Translations under genes and position numbers: made by a program | Notes under the pieces: generated by a model | Told to the model about the DNA's origin: nothing | Seen by the model: the letters and a program-made list of their open reading frames with translations, nothing else | Databases searched by the model: none | Part shown: in pieces, positions 48,401 to 60,400 of the stretch | How the letters are laid out: every line of letters begins with the position of its first letter | Numbering within the stretch: the first letter of the stretch is position 1 | Assembly: GCF_964355755.1 (NCBI RefSeq) | Contig: NC_092678.1 | Location: 18,326,922-18,390,921, forward strand | Direction of reading: 5' to 3' | DNA from: Antedon mediterranea | Taxonomy: Eukaryota > Echinodermata > Crinoidea > Comatulida > Antedonidae | Length of the DNA stretch: 64,000 bases

Positions 48401-51400
48401 TTCCAAACTATTAGTTTAGTATATTTACTGTGTACTACTAACTTTCTTTACAATATTTAGAATCATTTGTTTGTAGTTTGTAATTTTTAACTGTAATTTT
48501 TTTTATAACAATCTGAATTGTATGCCTTTTGGATTTTTCTTCTTTTTTACCTTCTTATATTAGGTGTTTTGTATTTGTTGTCTTGTATTGCCCTGCATAT
48601 GTTTGGTCCTCCAAGCTGTGACCTGGGATGTTTTTGTTACATTCTCATGTTTTTTTTATGTGAAATAAAGGATGATTTTACTACTAGAAGAAAAATGAAA
48701 CAGTTGTGGTAGCTATCAGTAATAACTCTTTCTATTGATATAATTAAACAATTTTTTGTTTACCTTTAATTGTAGCTTCAGAATTCATCTCAGGAGGAAG
48801 TAAACAAATTAAAGGTTAGTTTATAACAAAGAATATTAACTATGGATTAAATACAAATTCACCATAACAGTAGCATTTTTAATAGCTCCTATCAAAAGAT
48901 GAAGGTGCTTACATCAGTAATATATTATCTATAGATGGTATAATATCAATTGTCTAAACTTTGGATTTGACTTGCTTTTAATTGAAAATCACTTATACAA
49001 ATTTAAAGACTATTATTGGCGTCACATGCCACATTCACCATTTTCTTGAAATGCAGTGGCCGTTTAAATTCTCTTCTCTTTAAGAGTTTATCCAGGATTC
49101 ACACAAGCTCTATACTTATACCAGATTCACACATATATGTATGTACAACAGAACTGTAAAGTAGGCAGTTTGATCTATTCTAATGGCTAATCCTACCAAG
49201 TTTACAATGCTTTCACACGCTGTTTAATAAAATGTAATTCATACGCATCCAGTGATTTATTATTCTCAAGCTAAAAGGGTGTTTTCTCAGTTCCAAAACC
49301 TTCTTCATTACAGGCTTATATAATTTCAGATTATGTCCACGGGTAATGCTATCCGTATAAAAAATATTGAAGAACTTCACTAAGATTGTCATGATGTATG
49401 TAAACAGTGTGTAAAATCTTAGAAAGATACATGCATATTCACATACCGCTTTGTTTTGTATGTTGAGATTACTGAATTGTTACAGGATTTTACATCGATG
49501 TGACAAGAAAACACTTTTCACGTTGCTACAAAGGTAACCATTTTTTATATGTGATTCGGGTATAAGTGTGATTTATTTTCTGTAGGCATTGAACGCATCA
49601 ATTAAAAACCAATTTGAAATTGAACAAGACAATAACAGTAAACTCACAGCAGAGAAAACAGAACTACAGGGTCAAATATCTGAACTGGTAGCCTCAAATT
49701 CCAGACTTAGTGAAGAGATGAAAGGTATTCATAATGATAGAGACAACCTTCATAAAGACTTGCAAGAGTCTAATAAGGTATGATCAATTGGCTTATAGAT
49801 TAGCTAGAAGGTGAACTCGAATGGTTCTCCTTTTGGACTTAGTTCCCTCTGTAAGTAGTCTGCCCTCTAGCCAATTTATATTAGCTCATTGGGTTTGATA
49901 TACTATGTTAAATTAAAGGACAATTTCTTATATTTTGTGAATGCGTACCTACTACTAATCATCAAATAATTTTCTGAGGTATCTGTGTGGTTTGGGAAAT
50001 TGACCATTAACTATAACCACCTGTAATGCACTCTACCATTGTTAGATTAGGGTGGCAAGAATTATGTTGGGTGTTGGCTTGTATTTATTTACCTTACTGC
50101 CTTTATTTAATTTGAAATTACAATAATTTTTTTCTAATATTTTCTTTTAAAGATTGCAGACAACCGTAAGAGTATGTTAGATGATTTAGCAATTCAAATG
50201 CAAACAATTAAACAACAAAATACTCAGGAAATAGAAGCTTTAACAAGTAAATATCAGGTATATATATTATTTTGCTAATTAAATTTAGTGGTAAAATGTT
50301 TAGTCTTAATTTTCTCCCTAAACAGAAGATCAGATCTCCGTTAGCAGAGACTTCTTTTTGTTCCTGAACCTAACCACATTTCTATGCTTCCCTCAAAAGT
50401 TCTGTCTAAACTAGTTTGACAAAAAAAGTTTGATGTGCCCAAATATGGTAGTGATATGCCAAATATGGTAGTGATATGCCAAATATGGTAGTGATATGAC
50501 AGTATCATGTCCATGTATGGACACATCAAATTTGTTGATAGTTTTGATAGTGTAGACAGAGCTTAAGAAGAATTTAGGGACATATAAAAATAAGCTATCA
50601 ATATGGGTAATAGTTTGTTCTTAAAATGAATTATATAATTAAAATCTAAATGCAATCAATCAATATAACATAGTGTAACTATAACTAAATTATTTTCAAT
50701 ATTTTTAATGTAGGATGAAATTGATGAACTAAATAAACTACATGAGGTACTATATATTTGATTTTTTTTTTATTTACAATTTAAGTCTGTATACTTGTTA
50801 CTCCTTACAATGTATTTCATGTCAATATAGCCTACATAGTCTTTCTTTGCACACTCTTCAAAAGATAGTCATGTTATGTCCTAATATTTCTTTATTATAT
50901 ATATACAGATTTCCTCCTAAGGATGATTAATTATTAAATGTAGTTAGTTAACTGCATTAGAACAATTTTGAAACGGTTCCTTATATAACAACATGGGTGT
51001 TAAAAGTACACTTTCATTGCAATTATTTAACCAAAATATACTTGTTTATTTATAGAAAGAAATTACAAAAGTTCAGGAGCAACTAAAAGGTGAAAAGGTA
51101 TGTCTGTACTCCGTTGGCCTGTACTCTGTTGGCCTGTACTCCGTTGGCCTGTACTCCATTGGCCTGTACTCCATTTGCCTGTACTCCATTGGCCTGTATT
51201 CCATTGGCCTGTACTCCGTTGGCCTGTACTCTGTTGGCCTGTACTCCGTTGGCCTGTACTCTATTGGCCTGTACTCCATTTACCTGTACTCCATTGGCCT
51301 GTACTCCGTTTGCCTGTACTCTGTTGGCCTGTACTCCATATGCCTGTACTCCATTGGCCTGTACTCCATTGGCCTGTACTCCATTTGCCTGTACTCCATT

Positions 51401-54400
51401 GGCCTGTACTCCATCTGCCTGTACTCCATTTGCCTGTACTCCGTTTTCCTGTACTCCATTGGCCTGTACTCTATTTGCCTCTACTCCATTTGCCTGTACT
51501 CCGTTGGCTTGTACTCCATTTACCTGTACTCCATCTGCCTGTACTCCATTTGCCTGTACTCCATTGGCCTGTACTCCATTGGCCTGTACTCCATCTGCCT
51601 GTACTCCATTTGCCTGTACTCCATTGGCCTGTACTCCATTTGCCTGTACTCCATTGGCCTGTACTCTGTTGGCTTGTACTCCATTTGTCTGTACTCTGTT
51701 TGTCTGTACTCCATTGGCCTGTACTCCATTGGCCTGTACTCCATTGGCTGTACTCTGTTTGTCTGTACTCCATTGGCCTGTACTCCATATGCATGTACTC
51801 CATTTACCTGTACTCCATATGCATGTACTCCATTTGCCTGTACTCCATATGCATGTACTCCATTGGCCTGTACTCCATTGGCTGTACTCTGTTTGTCTGT
51901 ACTCCATTGGCCTGTACTCCATATGCATGTACTCCACACATCCACGTCAAACAGCGAAAATGGGACATTAAGTGTTCCGAGAGCCGTTTTCATTGTTTAA
52001 GTTAGCCGGAGCCTTTTTCGATTGGCTATAAATAGAAAGTTCCCGAGCATTTCGAGCGACGCGAGTTCTGACTTCCGTGTTTTATAGGCTGTCTAAATTT
52101 CCCTTTTAACGGATTTATATTAAATTATATTGTTGTTTGATTTATTTCTGTTTATTAAGAACATTTATATTAAACAAAAACCACAACAATAGCAATTTTA
52201 GTTGATTATGGATTAATTGATTCGAATTCTAAGATAAACGTCTAAGCCAAATGTAAACGTAAACAAAGCGAGTCATACGGCGAAAACAAAAAAGTGAAAA
52301 CTAACTAATCTGTTAAAATAGCTAACATTAATTTGCAATTTTTAAATGAAATTCTGAAAACGCTATAATATAGTCTTATATGCATTTTCAAAGATTTCCA
52401 AATATAAGCTTGGGGTTATTTTTCAAACAAATTCTATAAGGAGTTGAAGATAGTGTATTTTGAGCGAAAGTGCGGTGCGCGTAGGCCTAGGAAGACGCGG
52501 CAGGGCTGGAATACTCGTTTCCTTAGGCGACGAGAACGTCGGAAGATGCGCTCTATCACTGGGCTCTCGATTTTAGTTCTTGTTAAGTGGATGATGCAGA
52601 ATCTTATAATATGGGCTTATAAATTTTAAAATAAAGTGCTGAACTTTCATTTTTCTTAAAATTATGAAGATTAGTGTGAAGTGAGGACTGTCTGCATGCC
52701 TGAACGGTTGACTTGGTAAAATACTGAAAAATCAGTAAATTAGTTAGGCCTAGCTAGGCTAATTAATTAATGTACAGTATATAATGTCATTATTTTTATG
52801 AATAGAGCTAAACCTACTAGTAGGCTTACTAGTAATCTCATAATAAATCTGTTAATGTCACCTGTCACTAACATATGATTTATTTAAGTACAGTATATGC
52901 TGAAAATGTTTACTTTTTATCGGAGCTAAAATGAAATTTCATGGTTCCCTGCTTTTTATTATAATAATGGAGCAATAAATGAAATACAAATACACACCAA
53001 TTAACATTTTAACTTTTAATATTATCACAAATTTCACCTTAAAAATCAGACAACAAGTTTTCTACATCAACTTAGCTAACATCTTTTGTACTAAGCCTAA
53101 TCTTCGAAAAGATTTTCTTTACTGTAGTACTGTAGGCCTATTACCATTATTTATTTGCCGATTTGAAATGTACATTTAAACTTTATTAAACTACTGCACA
53201 ACAACCAACCGCCACTTGAACCTTTAAATAAGTAAATTAGGATAAGTTAAAGTTTTTAAAAAATAAAATGTCTTTTTGGCATGCAATACATCTATAGATA
53301 TCCATTATTACAGTATTAATAGTGCTTTTTCACATTATATGCCAGAGCAATTAATATGACTCATAAGAAATTGTTGTTGATTTAATGCTATTTGTATTGA
53401 AGTATGTAGAACAATCCTCTGTGGTCTGTAAAAAAAAAACAACATTCAATTAATAATAATCATTATTTAATTATATTTGTATATTTTACTTATTTTCTTA
53501 GGCCTAAAAACGGTTCTAGGACACCTACCCCCTAGACAGTTACCCCCCGGATGTTTACCACCCGGACAACTACCCCCTTAGGACAACTACCCCCCGGACA
53601 ACTACCCCCCGGACAACTACCCCCTTAGGACAACTACCCCCTTAGGATAACAACCCCCCGGACAACTACCCCCCGGACAACCACCCCCTTAGGACAACTA
53701 CCCCCTTAGGATAACTACCCCCCGGTCAACTACCCCCCGGTCAACTACCCCCCGGCCAACTACCCCCCCCCCCCCCAATCCAAAAGTAGACAAATATATA
53801 GGACCGGTTTCTGTAAAAATGAAATCATCTGTTTTTAACGGGTGTTTCGAAACTAGAGACCCGAGACCAGAGACCTGACACGAGACCCAATACGAAAAGG
53901 GAGACCTATATTTGGGTCTCCCTTTTCGTATATTAGGGTCTCCCTTTTCGTATAGTGTGGTCTCTATTTTCGTATAGTGGGGTCTCCCTTTTCTTATAGT
54001 GGGTCTCCCTTTTCGTATATTTAGGTCTCCCATTTCGTATATTTGGGTCTCCCTTTTCGTATATTTGGTCTCCCTTTTCGTATATTTAGGTCTCCCTTTT
54101 CGTATATTAGGGTCTCCCTTTTCGTATAGTGGGGTCTCCCTTTTCGTATAGTGGGGTCTCCCTTTTCGTACGTGGGTCTCCCTTTTCGTATATTTAGGTC
54201 TCCCTTTTCGTATTGGGTCTCGGGTCTCTGGTCTCTGGTCTCGGGTCTCTAGTTTCGAAACACCCGTTTTTAACCGATTATTCTGTTTAACAGCACGCTA
54301 GACCCTAGATGTGCTAGATTTAAAGTACCGTATTTATTGAAAAAACGGCCTGGGCTGTTTATTGTTTAGGTGGTTTTTAGGTGGACATTTATTGGAAGAA

Positions 54401-57400
54401 AGTTGTTTATTCAATGGGAGGGGGTATAATCTAATGGAAATAGACGCCGATTATTCCATATAATGTTTCATGGGAGTGACATGTTCACCGTTTATTTGAG
54501 GGGAATTTATTTAAAGATCGACGTTTATTCGGTGAGTGAACATTGAGGTCAAATATCAAAAGTGATATTATTCTTCAAGTGCACAAAAATACATATATGA
54601 CAAATTTGAGACAAAAATTAATTCTTTTAAGACCAGTGGTTATCGAAGCATTGTCCTGACGCAAAAATCCTATCCTATGATCATGTGTGACAATCTTCAG
54701 TTTATACCACCAGGCTATATTTATGTTCAATCTTTTACTTTTGTTTACAATAATGAATAGTAATTCGTCAAAGTAACGAATTAAAATATAGTTATTAGTT
54801 GCAGAGTCAGGTTGTTGAATGGTCTGGGTGGTTAGGGTGTTCTAAAGAGATAGTTTTCTGGGTGGTAATTGTCCGGGTGGTAATTGTCCGGGGGGTAATT
54901 GTCCGGGGGGTAATTGTCCGGGGGGTAATTGTTCCTAGGGGGTAATTGTCCGGGGGGTAGTTGTCCAGGGGGTAGTTGTCCTAAGGGGGTTGTTGTCCTA
55001 AGGGGGTAGTTGTCCGGGGGGTATTTGTCCGGGGGGTAGTTGTCCTAAAGGGGTAGTTGTCCTAAGGGGGTAGTGGTCCAGGTGGTGGTTGTCCGGGGGG
55101 TAGTTGTCCGGGGGGTAAATGTCCAGGGGGTGAATATCCGGATACGCTAAAAACAACGCGCGCCCGACAATGAACACGCGCCAATAATGCACGCACTACC
55201 CCACTATAGGCTAAAGCCTGGCTCTCCTACTGTACTACTAGGCCTAGACTATATTGATTTATAAATTAAAAAAAAGAGGCTTTGTAGAGTTTTATGATTA
55301 AAAACAGCTTTCCTATATATTATATGTTGCCCTTATTAATTTACAAAACCACATTTTTTATCTTATGGCGTAAAAAATGATTTTAGCTACAACCATGTGT
55401 TCCATTTTCAATAGTGAAATACCCAAGAAGGCACATGTTTAAGCAGCCATTAAAAAAAAATAAAAAATAACCCCAACGAGATTTTTTTATTAACTACTAT
55501 TGAAAAATCAAATATTCAGAAACTATAAAACCCACCTTCTCAAAAAATTGCGTTGTTTTATTACAGCCTCAACAAATTAGACGAAATTTTAACATTCGAA
55601 TAGCCTAAAATTGTTTAAAAAACATCGGTGTAATTCACCCTTGTTTCACACAAATATAATGGGTTCGTCGATTAAAAAACAATATCACGTGGTTCGTAGA
55701 TGCCTTGTCAAAGGTTTTCATGAATTATTCATTAGTAAATAAAACCAAAAGTTCCAATTGGCCAGTTTGCAAAAACCTAAGATTTACTTTTCAAAACAAA
55801 ATTGCTTCCGGGTAATTGTCCACACTGTCTCGTGTGCAAAAACGATTGGCTGCCGATAGAGGGCTCACTACTTTTTGTCCCTGGTGAATCGAGTGTGTCC
55901 ATTGGCCTGTACTCCATATGCATGTACTCCATTTGCCTGTACTCCGTTTTGCTGTACTCCATTGGTCTGAACGCCATTGCCTCTACTCCATTTGCCTGTA
56001 CTCCATTTGCCTGTACTCCGTTGTCTTGTACTCCATTGGCCTGTACTCCATTGGCTGTACTCCATTTGCCTGTACTCCATTGGCCTGTACTCCATTTGCC
56101 TGTACTCCATTGGCCTGTACTTTGTTGGCCTGTACTCCATTTGCCTCCACTCCATTGACCTGTATTCTATCGTTTGTGTTTTTGAACAAACCCTAGAGTT
56201 TGTAAAGGTTGAAATACTGTATTTTATGTTTTAAAATATCTTGATTGTTTTTTACAGGAGAAGCGAGAAGCATTAGAACCATTAAAAGATGAAGTCAACA
56301 AGCTGAATGAAGAAGTACAATCATTAACCAACTCCAAAGGATGGTTTGAACGAAGACTGCAAGAGATAGAGGTATAATTTGGTTTGAATACTTACTCAGA
56401 TTAATAAATGCCATTCATAGAAACCTTGAGAAAATAATCAAACATGCTAAATGCAAACAACAGCATGTGATTCTAAACAGAAAGCATTGGGTGTGATAAC
56501 ATCAGAATAGAAAGTAATGTATTGTCATGATCCAACCTCATATTGGATGTAGTCTCAGCTAGCTAATATCTTTAATGTGTTTGTTTATTACTTTATGTCA
56601 CATGATATACTCCATACCTCACTTGTCTTTATTCACCAAATTCCAAACCTTTAAACAACATTGCCAAGATACAGAACCCTTTAAAAAATAGTTTTTTAAC
56701 AATTTTTAGGAAGAGTTTAAAAAGACTGTGGAATCACATGAGCAGAAGGTCGGCGACCTCAACAAAACAATTGAAGAACAAGATAATGTGAGAATAACTG
56801 GTTTTTTTTTCATAAAGAAATGAAGTAAATTCTGCTCGCGGTCTACATCTTGTTTGTCTCACTGACGTAATTGTACATTTAAGAATACTTGCAAAACAAT
56901 TTGTAATGATTGGTGTGTGCTCGAACCTACGACCTCCAGATCACTAGTCTGATTTTTTTCATTTCTTTATTCGAATTCACAAAATAACACAACATATAAA
57001 ATACAAAGAATGAATTCAGGGCAACACAAAAAGGTAACCAAAGGTCTAACTTATTTTCATTGTGGCCCTTAGGTTGAACTTATTTCCATTGTGGTCCTCA
57101 GGTTGAACTTATTTCCATTGTGGCCCTTAGGTCGAACTTATTTCCATTGTGGCCCTTAGGTCGAACTTATTTCCATTGTGGTCCTTAATACCATTGACCT
57201 TACATTGATGGCAAGGGTTGTATTCAACCCCAAGAAAACCAATAGGTATTCGTTAGTTTCCAACTTGTGACCAAGATTTTTAAGCTTTCATGTTAACCCT
57301 CGCTTCCATTGAATCACCACGCTGTGCTGCAAATAAATAAAAAAATTGTTGGTATCTCTCACACAAAAGCAATTCATATGTCAACTGAACAATCAATGTT

Positions 57401-60400
57401 CTCAATCATGAGGACAGCTAACAAGTAACTGTCACGAATTAGTGATTGGAATCCAATGGAAATCCTTGACTAGTTATTCTACAGATACAGTTAAAAGAAA
57501 CTATTAATTTGAATTAACTAATTTAAATTGATGATAATTTCATTGTTAGGACTTTAAGGAACAGTTAAACAAACACAAACTGGAGTTAGAGAAATCTGAA
57601 GAAAAATGTGGAGAGTTACAGAATAAAATAGATGAATTAAAACAGGTAAAAACTATTGAATGTTCTGTTGAAAATGACTTTTAAAATGAATGCTCAATTA
57701 CATCCATGCTTTAATAATAGTGCATTAAAATTGTCAGTTTAAAACTGTTTTTCTGATAGGTAAGACACTTGACTGTCATACAGAGAGACCCAGGTTCAAT
57801 TCCTGACAACTCCCAGTCTACTCAGCTATAAATGAGTACCTGGTTGAAAATACTAGGGAGAAAATAACGACGTGGAAAGGAACTGGCCATCCTACCACAT
57901 AATGCAGAGGCTTAGTACAATGAGCTCCTAACAGCTCATTTCCTACTTTCAGAAATGAATATGGGACTTACCAATTTGATAATTTCTACTATAAAATGTG
58001 TGTATTTTTTAGCATGCTATTGATAGTATTGAAGAACGAAAAATCAGTGAGAAGAAAGGAATCACAATGGTAAATTATTCCTTTTACATCAAGAAAATTA
58101 ATATTTTATGTTCATTTAAAAAAAGTAATGTAATGGTTGACATCATTTATCAAGAGCAACCAGGCGATTGAGATCCATGTAAATGGAACTTACAAAGTTT
58201 ATTTCAAATACAATTAATTGAGTTGATAAAAAGTAAGATTCATTTAAATTAAACTGTAGTAATTTGTTTTGAATGATAGCAAATATTAATTTTTAGATAG
58301 TATATACGTAGTATATGTGGCAGATAAAAAAAATTATGTGTAATGCATATAATTGAGTTTTAGAATTATAGACAAATTTGTTTACAGGTAAAAGACTTGA
58401 AACGTCAACTAAAAATGGAGAGAAAACGAGCAGAGAAGTTGCAAGAGAGGTTACAGCAGGTTCTAGCGGACACTTCACCATCTCGTCTAGGAATCGATCT
58501 CTTACAAATTCAGGACTACGAGAGTCGCCAAAAGCTGGACACCAGTAGCGTGTCCTCTTGGAGTCAGAGTGGTGTCGGAACCAGTTTGGATAACACGCAG
58601 GTAAAAAAGATACCTGTTGTGCTATAAGATCTAATTCAAAGTTATCACCTTTGTGACCCTTTTTTCAGTCACCTAAGGAGTCTGCTGTTGTTTAGAGCTT
58701 TTATGTTATTTTTTCAGTTACTTGGGGGGTCTGATATGAGATTACTGATTATTTAATATAGCATCCTTTAGTTATGAGTTTCATGATCTTTTTCAGTTAC
58801 CCGAGGTGTCTGATATGAGATTACCAGTTACTTATTATAGCATCCATTAGTTATGAGTTTCATGATCTTTTTCAGTTACCTGAGGTGTCTGATATGAGAT
58901 TACCAGTTACTTATTATAGCATCCTTTAGTTATGAGTTTCATGATCTTTTTCAGTTACCTGAGGTGTCTGATATGAGATTACCAGTTACTTATTATAGCA
59001 TCCATTAGTTATGAGTTTCATGATCTTTTTCAGTTACCTGAGGTGTCTGATATGAGATTACCAGTTACTTATTATAGCATCCTTTAGTTATGAGTTTCAT
59101 GATCTTTTTCAGTTACCTGAGGTGTCTGATATGAGATTACCAGTTACTTATTATAGCATCCTTTAGTTATGAGTTTCATGATCTTTTTCAGTTACCTGAG
59201 GTGTCTGATATGAGATTACCAGTTACTTATTATAGCATCCTTTAGTTATGAGTTGCATGATCTTTTTCAGTTACCTGAGGTGTCTGATATGAGATTACCA
59301 GTTACTTATTATAGCATCCTTTAGTTATGAGTTTCATGATCTTTTTCAGTTACCTGAGGTGTCTGATATGAGATTACCAGTTACTTATTATAGCATCCAT
59401 TAGTTATGAGTTTCATGATCTTTTTCAGTCACCCGAGGTGTCTATTGTTGGCGGCTCATTGAGTGATGAAACTACAGAATTGATAGCTAGGATAACAGAA
59501 CTACAGCAAACTAACTGGACACTAGAAGAAAAGGTAAGATTAAAATAAATGATAAAATAACCAATAAAATAAACGTTTTATTTTGTTTTTTATTTTACTT
59601 TGTCCCAATTAATGCCCTCCATAGTGTACTATTCCTTGTATTAAATTTACCTTTGATCATTCACTACTAGCTCTTAATTCTACACACATACACAACAGAG
59701 GTCAATAATATCTGTAAGATTTGGTTGACTATTTGAATTGATTGAAATTGATTGATTGATTGATTGAAATTGATTGATTGAAATATATATTTATACTGGG
59801 TAACCTCTTCAGTCAAAGACTGGTCTCCCAGAGGGCCCAGTTGGTGATCAGTGGCTGTGATGTACTAATACACCGGGGTAACCCCCTACTCGTCTCGAAA
59901 GATGTACTAGGTTCTTTAAAGTGCACACGAGCAAGTTGTGTACACTGGACCTACGGTTTATAGTCCTTATCCGAGAAGACTCGTTCTACCACCAGAACCA
60001 TGGAGTGAGTGAGCCTCGAACCCCTGCCGATGTTATGGCTACGTGATTACGGTTCCACTGTCTTAACCGCTCGGCCACTCACCCACAATAATAATGATAC
60101 TTATTATTTCATCACATCTTCATACTAGAATCCAGTATAAATAATGGCAATACAATTAGTAGTAAGTTAATTTAGAAAGAGATGCAATGATTTTAATAAT
60201 ATTCTGCACTCGTATACATACTCTGATATGTTTCTTACTTATATTTCGTTGGGCGGTGTAAAATTCCTCTCTTTGCCTTTATAAAAATAAAATTTATTTC
60301 ATATAGGTTCGACATTTAGAAGAGAGTAATTCATCAATGGCAGATGATTTGTTAAAGAAAACCGCAATAATAGAAACGCATGTTATGGAAAGGCGTACAT

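Larger units (their letters stand above)
51936..55900. mobile_element. ~4-kb insertion within the 15-bp satellite
   Basis: The 15-bp array stops at 51935 and resumes at 55901 with unrelated sequence between. TCCA is found at both junctions (target duplication candidate) and the insert has CACA...TGTG ends. It contains a TATA-like box, a GC-rich unit ending in AATAAA, foldback element F copy 2 and AT-rich DNA. No transposase is recognised, so its class is open. Confidence 0.55.

Noticed and set aside
51083-52005. Open frames of 110-301 codons on both strands
   Set aside because: They come from a 15-bp satellite (multiple of three) and appear in several phases on both strands at once.
59990-60085. 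Leu/Ser tRNA gene on the minus strand
   Set aside because: Part of a repeated SINE family with at least four copies in the window.
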